A DNA stretch of 64,000 nt, taken from Spirosoma rigui. GTDB lineage: Bacteria > Bacteroidota > Bacteroidia > Cytophagales > Spirosomataceae. The stretch lies in NCBI RefSeq assembly GCF_002067135.1, contig NZ_CP020105.1, positions 2,356,001 to 2,420,000 of the forward strand. Reading direction: 5' to 3'. A program made the translations under genes and the position numbers. Below, piece after piece: positions 34,884 through 43,546 of the stretch (within the stretch, counting starts at the first letter, position 1; each line of letters opens with the position of its first letter). The notes beneath the pieces were generated by a model. It ran no database searches. It was not told the origin of the DNA and was given only the letters and a program-made list of their open reading frames with translations.

Positions 34884-36035
34884 TCATAATGCCCCGCCTG
34901 GCAGCATAATGGTGGTGCGGTCAGGCTTGTAGGTTACTTTTCGGGGTCGTCCAAAACCGCCGAGGCTAAGCTGAAGGTTGAGTAGGCCACCCGATAGGTA
35001 TTTGGGAGCCAGCACGGGACTGATGGACAGTTTTGTCCGCAAAAACCAGAAGTGATCCTCTACCCGGTCGGGGTGGTCGGCGTTGCTGCCAAACTTAATA
35101 TCCCAGATCAGTCCGGCAGTGGGCATATGACTGAGTAACGAAAAACCCTGATACCGATTGTCTTTCCGGTCGCGGGGCGACATGCTCAGCAGTCGGTAGC
35201 CAACGAAAGGAATGAGCCGGGTGCGCGCCCCATCGTGCAACGTATGACCAAGACCGGCATCGAGGAGCACGGGTCTTACCCGCATCCCTTCCTGCCATTC
35301 CTGATTCTGGTCGGTAAAGCCTTTGCTGATGGTAGCATCGTGGAGCGCCAGATGAAGCAGAACTACTGTTCGACCAAGGGCTACATCGAGCCCGTAGAGC
35401 ATGCCTACCGGCGTATCCAGTGTTTTCGTGAGTGCTCCCGTCGGCACCAGAACGCTGCCGCCTACCTGAATGCCCACACCCACCCGGGCGGGCTGGAAGG
35501 TGGTTACCATATCGGGTACATCGAAAAGCCGCTGCACTACCTGCTGCTGCCAGCGCCGGAGTACATCCACGTCATCGCCCCCGCCGGTCTCTGATCGGAA
35601 GCGGTTCACTTCGGCTCCCAGTTCGGCATTGGTGAGGTACTCGATTTGTTTGGCCTGTTGTTTGAACCGGCGGTCGGCTTTGAGGGCAATGAGTTTGGCT
35701 TTCATCTGCCGGGCGTGAATCTCAACCAGGTCGAACAGAACCTGGTTATACGCCAGCGTGCGTTCGTTGCGAGCCGTCTCGGACACCCACGAGAGGTTCC
35801 GGAACATCAGGCAGTAGGCATCAATAGCGGGTGATGTTCCAATGACCGTAGGCCGGACATCGTAACCCAGCTGGTAGTAGAATTCGGAACCACCCAGACC
35901 GGGCTGCCGGGGCGCGTGGAAATCGGAAAGCTGTAGCCGGCGGGTGGCGCTCCAGTGCAACGTGTCAATCGCTGGCTGCTGGGCGTAGCCGAGCAGGGGC
36001 GCTGAAACGAGGAGTAAGAGCAGAAACCGGTTCAT
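34884..36035 (-). CDS. Exported hypothetical protein
   Basis: A 383-residue exported protein. ATG 36035 starts a strong signal peptide (MNRFLLLLLVSAPLLGYAQQ), whereas a longer frame from 36215 runs into ahcY. The N-terminal part (LHWSATRRLQLSDFHAP, FRNLSWV, LAYNQVLFDLVEIHARQMKAKL) faintly resembles DUF922-type protease-like domains without an HExxH motif. The C-terminal half is beta-rich (RVGVGIQVGGSVLVPTG, TRLIPFVGYRLLSM), suggesting a small barrel or sheet. Not recognised with confidence. It precedes the M1 peptidase gene. Confidence 0.7.
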   Translation of the reverse strand: MNRFLLLLLVSAPLLGYAQQPAIDTLHWSATRRLQLSDFHAPRQPGLGGSEFYYQLGYDVRPTVIGTSPAIDAYCLMFRNLSWVSETARNERTLAYNQVLFDLVEIHARQMKAKLIALKADRRFKQQAKQIEYLTNAELGAEVNRFRSETGGGDDVDVLRRWQQQVVQRLFDVPDMVTTFQPARVGVGIQVGGSVLVPTGALTKTLDTPVGMLYGLDVALGRTVVLLHLALHDATISKGFTDQNQEWQEGMRVRPVLLDAGLGHTLHDGARTRLIPFVGYRLLSMSPRDRKDNRYQGFSLLSHMPTAGLIWDIKFGSNADHPDRVEDHFWFLRTKLSISPVLAPKYLSGGLLNLQLSLGGFGRPRKVTYKPDRTTIMLPGGAL

Positions 36036-36092
36036 AGTAGCCAGAAAATCAGGGATATGCTGGTGGACAAACACCCCCTGCTGTTCACCTGT

Positions 36093-36100
36093 CAAACGTA
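36093..36100 (-). promoter_or_regulatory. Bacteroidota -7 box (TACGTTTG) for the 383-residue protein gene
   Basis: The minus strand reads TACGTTTG, 58 nt upstream of the start at 36035, between the ahcY terminator and the gene. Confidence 0.5.
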
Positions 36101-36113
36101 GTAAATTTAATGC

Positions 36114-36148
36114 AAAAAAGCGCGGCCCCGTCTCCGAAGCCGCGCTTT
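36114..36148 (-). terminator. Intrinsic terminator of ahcY
   Basis: Stem AAAGCGCGGC / GCCGCGCTTT around a 12-nt loop; on the minus strand it is followed by six T residues. It lies 30 nt beyond the ahcY stop. Confidence 0.85.
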
Positions 36149-36177
36149 GTAAGGATGTACGATTAAGGATCGTTGGC

Positions 36178-37488
36178 TTAATACCGGTACATTTCCGACT
36201 TGAACGGACCCTCAACGGTTACACCGATGTAGTCGGCCTGTTCCTGCTCCAGCGGTTCGAGCCGGGCGCCTACGTGGGCCAGGTGCATGGCTGCTACTTT
36301 CTCGTCCAGTTTCTTGGGCAGAACATAAACTTTGTTCTCGTACTTGTCCGAGTTAGCCCATAGCTCAAGCTGTGCCAGGGTCTGATTGGCAAACGAGCAC
36401 GACATCACGAACGATGGGTGGCCCATGGCGCAGCCCAGGTTCACGAGACGGCCTTCGGCCAGTACGATAATCTCTTTGCCATCGATCTCATACATATCGA
36501 CCTGTGGCTTGATCTGGCTCTTGCTGTGTCCGTAGTTCTCGTTCAGCCACGCCATATCGATCTCGTTATCGAAGTGACCGATGTTGCAGACGATAGCCTT
36601 GTCTTTCATGGCTTTGAAGTGCCGGTCTTTGATGATCCGGACGTTACCCGTAGCGGTAACGAAGATCTGGGCGCGCAGTACCGCTTCATCCATCGGAATT
36701 ACTTCGTAGCCATCCATGGCAGCCTGCAACGCGCAGATAGGATCAATTTCGGTGACCAGCACGCGGCAACCAGCGCCCCGCAGCGACTCGGCTGAGCCTT
36801 TGCCTACGTCACCGTAACCGGCAACAACGGCCACTTTACCAGCCAGCATCAGATCCGTTGCCCGGCGGATCGCGTCGACCAGCGACTCGCGGCAGCCGTA
36901 TTTATTGTCAAATTTCGACTTCGTTACCGAATCGTTGACGTTGATGGCGGGCAGGTGGAGCGTACCATTCTTCATCCGCTCATACAGGCGGTGAACACCG
37001 GTTGTCGTCTCTTCGGACAGCCCTTTGATGCCCTGGATTAACTCGGGATAGACGTCGAAAACCATGTTGGTCAGGTCGCCACCGTCGTCGAGGATCATGT
37101 TGAGGGGCTGGCGCTCTTCGCCGAAGAACAGCGTTTGCTCAATGCACCAGTTAAACTCTTCTTCCGTCATACCTTTCCAGGCATAAACTGGAATACCGGC
37201 GGCCGCAATGGCAGCCGCTGCGTGGTCCTGCGTCGAGAAGATATTGCACGACGACCAGGTAACATCGGCACCCAGTGCAACGAGCGTTTCGATAAGAACA
37301 GCCGTTTGGATGGTCATGTGCAGACAGCCGGCAACACGGGCCCCTTTCAGGGGCTGCGATGGGCCAAACTCTTCGCGCAGGGCCATCAAACCCGGCATTT
37401 CGGCTTCGGCGAGCCGGATTTCCTTGCGGCCCCACTCTGCGAGGGCTATGTCTTTAACCTTGTAGGGGACGTACGTGGACGTTTGCAT
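36178..37488 (-). CDS. ahcY: Adenosylhomocysteinase (S-adenosylhomocysteine hydrolase)
   Basis: A 436-residue NAD-dependent enzyme that splits S-adenosylhomocysteine into adenosine and homocysteine, recycling the product of methyltransferases. Family signatures are [37 protein letters not shown], the NAD-binding [18 protein letters not shown], and the C-terminal SGKLDEKVAxxHL-type segment ([12 protein letters not shown]). Length is normal. It is monocistronic with its own terminator. A divergent MarR gene starts 191 nt upstream, and half-sites of the presumed MarR dyad occur near the ahcY promoter. Confidence 0.95.
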   Translation of the reverse strand: MQTSTYVPYKVKDIALAEWGRKEIRLAEAEMPGLMALREEFGPSQPLKGARVAGCLHMTIQTAVLIETLVALGADVTWSSCNIFSTQDHAAAAIAAAGIPVYAWKGMTEEEFNWCIEQTLFFGEERQPLNMILDDGGDLTNMVFDVYPELIQGIKGLSEETTTGVHRLYERMKNGTLHLPAINVNDSVTKSKFDNKYGCRESLVDAIRRATDLMLAGKVAVVAGYGDVGKGSAESLRGAGCRVLVTEIDPICALQAAMDGYEVIPMDEAVLRAQIFVTATGNVRIIKDRHFKAMKDKAIVCNIGHFDNEIDMAWLNENYGHSKSQIKPQVDMYEIDGKEIIVLAEGRLVNLGCAMGHPSFVMSCSFANQTLAQLELWANSDKYENKVYVLPKKLDEKVAAMHLAHVGARLEPLEQEQADYIGVTVEGPFKSEMYRY

Positions 37489-37559
37489 TGCGTATTTGAG
37501 AAGTGCGACCTGTATCTGTAAAAGAATGTAAGTCAGCAGATTGGATTCTTACTAAAGTA

Positions 37560-37567
37560 CAAAAATA
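37560..37567 (-). promoter_or_regulatory. Bacteroidota -7 box (TATTTTTG) for ahcY
   Basis: The minus strand reads TATTTTTG, 71 nt upstream of the ahcY start. GTAAG (37528-37532) and CTTAC (37548-37552) lie just downstream of it. Confidence 0.4.
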
Positions 37568-37649
37568 AGGGCCATCGGGCAGAAAGTCTAACGGTTTATT
37601 ATTTTAAAGCCGCTCGTGCTTGACATCTAGTCATAAAATTCCTAATTAT

Positions 37650-37661
37650 GTAAGAACTTAC
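37650..37661. promoter_or_regulatory. Palindrome GTAAGAACTTAC, candidate MarR operator
   Basis: A perfect 5+2+5 dyad ahead of the marR-like gene. A sigma70-like TTGACA (37620-37625), 17-nt spacer and TAATTA (37643-37648) precede it, so the dyad would cover the start of transcription. The sigma70-like pair may be chance in this phylum. Confidence 0.4.
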
Positions 37662-37679
37662 GTAGTTAATTACCTACTT

Positions 37680-38165
37680 ATGGATTTTATGGCTGACATG
37701 GCCGAACTGGCACTCGCCAGTCGGCTCCGACGACTGAGTGATACCTATTGGCAGGGCGTTACGGCAACGTACCGGCAGTTTGGGGTGGATTTCGATGTGC
37801 GCTGGGCAACGATTTTTGTCCTCATTGCCCGGAAGGGACCGGTGGCGGTTATGGAAATCGCCGATCAGCTCGGCATCTCGCACCCAGCCGTGATTCAAGT
37901 GATCAATGAGCTGGAAAAACGCGAACTGATTGTCTCGGCGAAGTCGGAGCAGGACGGTCGGAAACGTCTGCTCACGCTGAGCGAGTCGGGTCAGGCCATG
38001 CTGCCCCGGGTACAGCCACTCTGGGATGCGTTCGTGGTTGTCAATCGTGAGATGATGGCCCGCCAAACCCATAACCTGCTGCTGTCGCTGGGTGAGATGG
38101 AAGCACAACTCGCCGACCGCAGCTTTTTTGACCGTGTTCAGGATCAGTTAACAAAACAAAAATGA
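37680..38165 (+). CDS. MarR-family transcriptional regulator
   Basis: A 161-residue winged helix-turn-helix protein. ATG 37680 is preferred over a distant TTG because the regulatory palindrome would otherwise lie inside the gene. The DNA-binding part is VAVMEIADQLGISHPAVIQVINELEKRELI, followed by the wing SAKSEQDGRKRLLTLSESG. The C-terminal helices are dimerisation elements. Its stop overlaps the next start (ATGA), so it is translationally coupled to an acetyltransferase. The ligand is unknown. Confidence 0.88.
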   Translation: MDFMADMAELALASRLRRLSDTYWQGVTATYRQFGVDFDVRWATIFVLIARKGPVAVMEIADQLGISHPAVIQVINELEKRELIVSAKSEQDGRKRLLTLSESGQAMLPRVQPLWDAFVVVNREMMARQTHNLLLSLGEMEAQLADRSFFDRVQDQLTKQK

Positions 38166-38629
38166 CCATGACAAACATCGCCATCATTCCCTATGAAGCC
38201 CGGTACCAGTCCGATTTCAAACGCCTGAACATTGCCTGGATCGAGCAGTACTTTGCCGTTGAACCCCATGACCTGGAACAACTTGAGCACCCCGAGGAGC
38301 ATGTGTTGCCCAACGGCGGTCAGATTTTCTTTGCCTTATCTGAAAACGAAGTTGTAGGCTGCGTGGCCGTTGTCAATACGGGCGAAACGGGTTTTGAGAT
38401 GGCAAAGATGGCCGTGTCACCAACGGTGCAGGGCAGGGGCATCGGGAAGAAACTGTGTCTGGCCGCCATCGACTATGCCCGTCAGCTTGGCATCGGGACG
38501 CTCTGGCTCGAATCGAACCGGAAGCTGACGCCCGCGCTGACGTTATACCGCAGTGCCGGTTTCAACGAAGTACCCAGCGTGCCAACGCCCTACGCCCGCG
38601 CCGACATCCGAATGGAAATCACGCTGTGA
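38162..38629 (+). CDS. GNAT-family N-acetyltransferase
   Basis: A 155-residue acetyl-CoA-dependent acetyltransferase. The acetyl-CoA-binding loop is visible as MAVSPTVQGRGIGKKLCLAAI (Q/R-x-x-G-x-G/A motif), followed by LWLESNRKLTPALTLYRSAGF, the typical B-motif. It overlaps the marR stop by 4 nt, suggesting that the regulator controls its own operon. The substrate could be a small amine or amino acid; such MarR/GNAT pairs are frequent. Confidence 0.88.
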   Translation: MTMTNIAIIPYEARYQSDFKRLNIAWIEQYFAVEPHDLEQLEHPEEHVLPNGGQIFFALSENEVVGCVAVVNTGETGFEMAKMAVSPTVQGRGIGKKLCLAAIDYARQLGIGTLWLESNRKLTPALTLYRSAGFNEVPSVPTPYARADIRMEITL

Positions 38630-38646
38630 TAACTTGACCATACTCC

Positions 38647-39918
38647 TTATTCCTCCAGATAGTCCAGGTCTTTGCCGTGGGTTTCGGGAATGGTGAGGAT
38701 GGCGTAGAAGCCGATGATAAAAGCCGCCAGCCCGACGACGGCACCAGCGTTAATGGTATTAATCAGGGGTTTGAGCGCCTGGTAGGAGAGGGTCATGGGA
38801 ATAACCAGTCCGCGAACCATATTGGGCACCGTGGTAGCGGCTGTGGCCCGGAGGTTAGTACCAAACTGCTCGGCACCGATGGTTACAAACATGGCCCAGT
38901 ACCCAATACCGAAACCCATGGCGAGGCAAAGCCCATATAGCATAGTCGCGCTGGAAATACCGACAAAAAGGTAAATTAGGCTGAATACCAGGGCAATACC
39001 CATGAGCAGGGCAACGCCTTTTTTGCGCGATTCGAGCCGGTGGCTGATGAAGCCGCTGGAAAGATCGCCAATGGCTAGTCCCACGTAACACCACATAATG
39101 GCCAGCCCCGGCTGAATCTCTTCGCTGATGCCGAGCGCTTTACCAAACTCGTTGCTGAACGTCGCTAGAATACCGATTACGAACCAGGTAGGCAAACCAA
39201 TGCCGATGCATTTGAGGTAGCGGCTGAACCGGTCTGCGTTGGTGAAGAACGAGAAAAAGTCGCCCCGGGTAACGCCCGATTGCTCCGTCACGTTTTTGAA
39301 CATACCCGATTCGACCACGCCTACCCGTAGCAACAGCAGGCCGAATCCCAGTCCACCACCAACGAAAAAGGCCGTCTGCCAATCGAACAGCTTGACCGTA
39401 AAATAGGCCACGACGGCACCAAACAGCCCGACACCCGCCACCAGCGAGGTACCGATGGCCCGCTTTTCTTTCGGCAGTACTTCACTCACGAGGGTAATAC
39501 CCGCACCCAGTTCGCCCGCCAGCCCAATACCGGCCACAAACCGCATGAGGGCGTAGTAGGTTGTTGGGTCCATGAACGTAACGTGGCTGACAAATCCGCA
39601 GGCAATATTAGCGATTGAATACGTGATGATGCTGCCAAACAGTACTGAGAGCCGGCCCCGTTTGTCGCCCAGCACACCCCAGAGCACCCCGCCAATGAGC
39701 AGGCCACCCATCTGCCAGTTCATAATGGCCGTACCCACGGTCGAGATTTGATCGGGGGAGAGACCGAGATCTTTCAGGCTCGGGACACGAACGATACCAA
39801 ACAGCAGCAGGTCGTAAATATCGACGAAGTAACCCAGCGCGGCTACAATGACCGGTAAGCTAAACAGACCAGGGGCCTTTGCTTGTTGTTCAGAAGAGGA
39901 TAGGGTAGGAACAGCCAT
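38647..39918 (-). CDS. MFS transporter (metabolite:H+ symporter type)
   Basis: A 423-residue inner-membrane carrier with about twelve helices. ATG 39918 gives a short soluble tail before the first helix (VIVAALGYFVDIYDLLLFG), which carries the YFxDxYD signature of the sugar and metabolite:proton symporter branch. The loop between helices 2 and 3 reads GVLWGVLGDKRGRLSVLFGS, the classic GxxxDxxGRR-like motif. The family moves organic acids or sugars with protons; the substrate is not readable. It is convergent with the GNAT gene and has no linked enzyme gene to hint at a substrate. Confidence 0.9.
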   Translation of the reverse strand: MAVPTLSSSEQQAKAPGLFSLPVIVAALGYFVDIYDLLLFGIVRVPSLKDLGLSPDQISTVGTAIMNWQMGGLLIGGVLWGVLGDKRGRLSVLFGSIITYSIANIACGFVSHVTFMDPTTYYALMRFVAGIGLAGELGAGITLVSEVLPKEKRAIGTSLVAGVGLFGAVVAYFTVKLFDWQTAFFVGGGLGFGLLLLRVGVVESGMFKNVTEQSGVTRGDFFSFFTNADRFSRYLKCIGIGLPTWFVIGILATFSNEFGKALGISEEIQPGLAIMWCYVGLAIGDLSSGFISHRLESRKKGVALLMGIALVFSLIYLFVGISSATMLYGLCLAMGFGIGYWAMFVTIGAEQFGTNLRATAATTVPNMVRGLVIPMTLSYQALKPLINTINAGAVVGLAAFIIGFYAILTIPETHGKDLDYLEE

Positions 39919-40070
39919 ACGGCAAAATCGAAGTATTGAAACGAAATGATTCTGCAATAATACGAAACGGCCGAAGAAGATTGGGACACTCGGCTGAGTG
40001 TGGGGTAAATTTGACGGTATGCAGGGGTAAGCTTTGCGAAACGGATACTAGCCTACATCAACACACCTGT

Positions 40071-41039
40071 TTAGACGTCGGTTGGGCCGGGATGATCTTC
40101 GCTGGCCAGGGGGGATTGTTGTGTATAAACGGGCTCTTCAACGGGAGCCGGTGACATAATGGGTACGGGTTTAGGCAGTGTCGTATAGATCGCTGTAGCC
40201 GCTGCCAGCGACCATACCTTCAGACCGGTACGGGCAAACACCAGTGTCTGCTGAATAACGCCCATGAGCAGGATGGTGAGCCAGCCCGTCATGGTAATCA
40301 GGTCGTCGAGCAGAAAGTAAACGCCGAACAGAAGTGTACCCAGCATGATCAGCAGCCAATAGATACCGTAAGTTTTTACCGGATTGCGCAGTACCAGCCG
40401 CCCCGCCCGGCCATAGGCCCGGAAGGCACCCCGTTCGTTCTCCCGAAACATGATTACTTTGGCGTAGTCGCCGATGCAGAGGAGCAACGTAGCCGTCAGA
40501 AAAAACAGGACGAAGAAGGTAAATCCAATCCAGAATAGACCCCGCTCGGTAAAGCTGTCGTTCAAAGCCATGCTCACGAGCGTACCCAGAACGAGCCAGA
40601 TGCCTCCGCCAACGAGAGCAAACAAGACTGTCACGCCAAACAGTCGCATGAACCGCCCGACGTACTGGCTGCAGGCCGACAAAAACGAGCTGACCCGGAA
40701 AGGCTCGTCCGGCTGTGCGTGGGCCCGCTGCGACACCCGCCACAGAATACCGCCCGCAAAGAACACGCTGAGAAACACATAGAGGACACCCAGCCACCGG
40801 CCTACGCTCATGAGCGGGCTGAGGACCCGGGCACTGCGGTGCATGAAATCCGAGAAAACGGTGTAATCGAACCCGTCCAGCAGGTTCAAAAACGCTAGTG
40901 AGTTCTGATCTTCGACTTTTAGGGTGTTGTAGAAAGGAAGCGCGACCAGCAGGCCCAGTACCAGCGTAAGCCCATAAAGCAAACCGATGAGCCGGAGCGA
41001 ACCGAGGGTTTGTCGAAAGGAAGCAGACAGGGCATTCAT
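40071..41039 (-). CDS. Multi-pass membrane protein of unknown function
   Basis: A 322-residue integral membrane protein with about five to six helices (for example LIGLLYGLTLVLGLLVALPF, LFGVTVLFALVGGGIWLVLG and FFVLFFLTATLLLCIGDYA). The C-terminal tail is proline-rich and cytoplasmic or periplasmic (PKPVPIMSPAPVEEPVY). No known domain recognised. Its start codon overlaps the nuoB stop by one base (TGATG arrangement), so it is translated from the nuo transcript, but it is not a recognised complex I subunit. Confidence 0.75.
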   Translation of the reverse strand: MNALSASFRQTLGSLRLIGLLYGLTLVLGLLVALPFYNTLKVEDQNSLAFLNLLDGFDYTVFSDFMHRSARVLSPLMSVGRWLGVLYVFLSVFFAGGILWRVSQRAHAQPDEPFRVSSFLSACSQYVGRFMRLFGVTVLFALVGGGIWLVLGTLVSMALNDSFTERGLFWIGFTFFVLFFLTATLLLCIGDYAKVIMFRENERGAFRAYGRAGRLVLRNPVKTYGIYWLLIMLGTLLFGVYFLLDDLITMTGWLTILLMGVIQQTLVFARTGLKVWSLAAATAIYTTLPKPVPIMSPAPVEEPVYTQQSPLASEDHPGPTDV

Positions 41040-41593
41040 CAGGCGGGTAACGAACCGTTGTCAGAGTCGGGGCGGTCGTCGGCCGAAGATACAACTTGGT
41101 TGGTTCCCAGCAACGGGTGCTCGGTTCTGATTTTTTCCTGCAGCTTCAAAAAGCCATCGATCAGCGCTTCGGGGCGGGGCGGACAACCCGGCACGTACAC
41201 ATCGACGGGAATGATCCGGTCAACGCCCTTTACGACGTGGTAGCCGTGCTGCCAATAGGGTCCTCCGCAGTTGGAACAGGATCCCATCGAGATCACGTAG
41301 CGCGGTTCGGGCATTTGCTCGTACAGGCGCCGGATGCGGTCGGCCATCTTGAACGTCACCGTACCCGATACAATCATAATGTCCGACTGGCGGGGGGAAG
41401 GGCGCGGGAAAATACCGAAGCGCTCCAGGTCGTAGTTGGCCGCAAAAGCCTGCATCATTTCGATAGCGCAGCAGGCCAGCCCGAAACTCATAGGCCATAG
41501 CGATTTCTCCCGGGACCAGTTCAGGAGTTCTTCAGAGTGCATGAGAATAACGCTGGCCTCACCGGATTTATCGGACGTACTAACGGAGTTCAT
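41039..41593 (-). CDS. nuoB: NADH-quinone oxidoreductase subunit B
   Basis: A 184-residue peripheral subunit of respiratory complex I that carries iron-sulfur cluster N2. The cluster cysteines are seen in [24 protein letters not shown] and [10 protein letters not shown]. It transfers electrons to quinone at the junction with the membrane arm. nuoA lies upstream on the same strand, separated by an unrelated gene; nuoC and later subunits do not follow, so the complex I genes are scattered or split here. Confidence 0.95.
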   Translation of the reverse strand: MNSVSTSDKSGEASVILMHSEELLNWSREKSLWPMSFGLACCAIEMMQAFAANYDLERFGIFPRPSPRQSDIMIVSGTVTFKMADRIRRLYEQMPEPRYVISMGSCSNCGGPYWQHGYHVVKGVDRIIPVDVYVPGCPPRPEALIDGFLKLQEKIRTEHPLLGTNQVVSSADDRPDSDNGSLPA

Positions 41594-41626
41594 GGGGCTG
41601 GGGGAGACTATATTGGGTTAAACGTT

Positions 41627-42169
41627 TCACCGCGGTATGCGGTTCAGTACATCGCTCTGGTAAGTATAGGTAAACGGCTCTAGCTGTCGACGCAGCTGCT
41701 CGACCGATTGCTCAGTCGTTTGCCCGAACGGTCGAATCGTTTTTCGGGTGCGGGGGCCAATAGCGCTGCCAAGGAGTGCGCCCCCGGCTGCTCCGACAGC
41801 GGTTGAGGCCACCAGATTTATACCAAACAGAATTGGACTTCGGAACGGGTTTTTCTGACTGGACCGAACCGTGACAAACGCAAGAACACCACCACCCACA
41901 ATGGCCCCTTCGATGGTGCTTGCGCGCCGTTTGAAGCGAATCACTACTTTACGAATGGCCCTGAGCGGAATCTTCTGCAGGCGGTAGGAAAGCCGTGGGC
42001 CCGTTGGTTCAACGTATAGATACTCGTTCGATACGTCATTCAGCGTACCACGCAAATGATTTCCGCCAGTCGTGATGATATGCGCCCGAACGTTTTCGAT
42101 AGAACGTGGCTGACCGCTTAGCGGGGTAAACCGGTACAGCAAGGCCGTAAAAATAAATAGCCATTTCAT
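41627..42169 (-). CDS. Exported hypothetical protein inserted between nuoA and nuoB
   Basis: A 180-residue protein with an N-terminal signal (MKWLFIFTALLYRFTPLSGQ) and a Gly/Ala-rich hydrophobic segment (STAVGAAGGALLGSAIGP) typical of glycine-zipper membrane insertions. The first third (IENVRAHIITTGGNHLRGTL..EYLYVEP) looks like a small beta domain. No known complex I subunit or assembly factor is recognised. It is encoded 80 nt after nuoA and 34 nt before nuoB on the same strand, so it is probably co-transcribed. Confidence 0.75.
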   Translation of the reverse strand: MKWLFIFTALLYRFTPLSGQPRSIENVRAHIITTGGNHLRGTLNDVSNEYLYVEPTGPRLSYRLQKIPLRAIRKVVIRFKRRASTIEGAIVGGGVLAFVTVRSSQKNPFRSPILFGINLVASTAVGAAGGALLGSAIGPRTRKTIRPFGQTTEQSVEQLRRQLEPFTYTYQSDVLNRIPR

Positions 42170-42249
42170 CGGACTCTGCTACGCCGGTTTAAGTGATGCT
42201 GCTACTTCGGTCGTGTACTCGGGTAGACCACGAGTTAACCCCTTTCGCT

Positions 42250-42729
42250 TTAGTCCGATTTGCGGGATTGGTATTTTTGGTTGACCTGCTGATACAAATT
42301 CGGCGGCACCTTCGAGTCCATCGTGGGAACCCTGGGCTGCGGTTTTACCCAGTCAAGATAGCCTTTGGCCCAGACATAGGCTAGTCCCAGTCCGAGAATA
42401 CCAACAAACAGAAACGCTTCGGTGAGGGCAAACCAGCCCCAAAGTCCATTGGTTTCGCGAATGAGCCGCTCCTGCCCGAACACCGTAGCCCAGGGAAAGA
42501 GAAACACCAACTCGACATCGAACAGCACGAACACCAGCGCTACGACGTAAAATCGGATGTTGAACTGGATATTGGCGTTACCCACCGGCTCCTCCCCCGA
42601 TTCGTAGGTGCTGTTTTTCTCCACGTTCGGCCGGTTGGGTCGCAATAGTTTCGCCACAAACAATACTGTTCCAATGAACGCAAATGCGGCCAGTATGAAC
42701 AGGAGTATGATGCCGAAGTGCGAGAGCAT
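42250..42729 (-). CDS. nuoA: NADH-quinone oxidoreductase subunit A
   Basis: A 159-residue complex I membrane subunit with three helices (FGIILLFILAAFAFIGTVLF, YVVALVFVLFDVELVFLFPW, and LTEAFLFVGILGLGLAYVW). The conserved YESGEEPVGNANIQFNIRFYV loop and FDVELVFLFPWA are family hallmarks. It starts the cluster followed by the unknown gene and nuoB. Confidence 0.95.
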   Translation of the reverse strand: MLSHFGIILLFILAAFAFIGTVLFVAKLLRPNRPNVEKNSTYESGEEPVGNANIQFNIRFYVVALVFVLFDVELVFLFPWATVFGQERLIRETNGLWGWFALTEAFLFVGILGLGLAYVWAKGYLDWVKPQPRVPTMDSKVPPNLYQQVNQKYQSRKSD

Positions 42730-42802
42730 GGATTCCGTTGGTCAGTTTGTGAGTACGCTGGTCAGTTGGTCAGGAGCCTGGCGTCAGGCCTGATTAATTG
42801 AC

Positions 42803-43423
42803 TTACCGACTGACCGGCTTTTTTTTCGGGTACAGGTTATACACGATCGACACCTGGAATGAACGGTTTTTATAAACGGCCAGTGGCTCCGGCGATACGT
42901 TGTTCAATCCGTATACATAGCGGATGTGCAGACTGAACTTGTCGAGCATATCCAGAAAGTCGTAGTGAACACCGGCTACGATACCAAGGTCGTTTTTGCT
43001 GCCGGGTCCGTTGGTAGAACCTGAATTGAGCGCGTAGCTGAACTCGGGACCCGCCTGTAGCGTAACACCCTCGGTGGGAATGTAGCCCAGTAATACTGGT
43101 ACACTGGCGTAGTAGTACTTGTTCGTTTTGGTGTCCCGTCCCGCTGCCCCGATGCGGATGGTCTGGAAGTTTCCGCCCTTCTCGGCGAGAATCAGTTCGG
43201 GCTGGATGACGAACTTCTGTAACCGGTACCGATACATAACCCCCAGGTTAGGGGCTAATGACTGTTTAGGAATATTGGGTGTAATTCCGGATACGTTCAA
43301 TCGGTTCAGGGATGCCCCGACTTTGACACCAAAATGGCCACCGGTGGGTTTGTTGCTTTGCGCTCCCGCCAGCAGGGGCGAGGTCAGTAATAAGGTGAAG
43401 AGGAGTAATCGGTACGTGTGCAT
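42803..43423 (-). CDS. PorT-family outer-membrane beta-barrel protein
   Basis: A 206-residue outer-membrane protein. ATG 43423 starts the signal peptide (LLLFTLLLTSPLLAGAQS). The mature protein has the pattern of small Bacteroidota barrels (GGHFGVKVGASLNRL, YYASVPVLLGYIP, LHIRYVYGLNNVSP) and ends VYNLYP before a basic tail. Such barrels may serve T9SS, as PorT does, or be general OmpW/X-like proteins. Which applies is not clear from sequence. Confidence 0.8.
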   Translation of the reverse strand: MHTYRLLLFTLLLTSPLLAGAQSNKPTGGHFGVKVGASLNRLNVSGITPNIPKQSLAPNLGVMYRYRLQKFVIQPELILAEKGGNFQTIRIGAAGRDTKTNKYYYASVPVLLGYIPTEGVTLQAGPEFSYALNSGSTNGPGSKNDLGIVAGVHYDFLDMLDKFSLHIRYVYGLNNVSPEPLAVYKNRSFQVSIVYNLYPKKKPVSR

Positions 43424-43546
43424 ACGGAAACGGATGGTGAAAGAAGATGACCACCCTATAACGGCTGATTCATTATTCGACAACGCCGAATTATCCGCAA
43501 AATTGGTTAAAAAAAGTTAACAAGTGATGTTCCCTGCCCCGGCCCG

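Noticed and set aside
37620-37648. TTGACA-17-TAATTA as a sigma70 promoter for marR
   Set aside because: Bacteroidota housekeeping promoters rarely match this pattern; kept only as a note with the palindrome.
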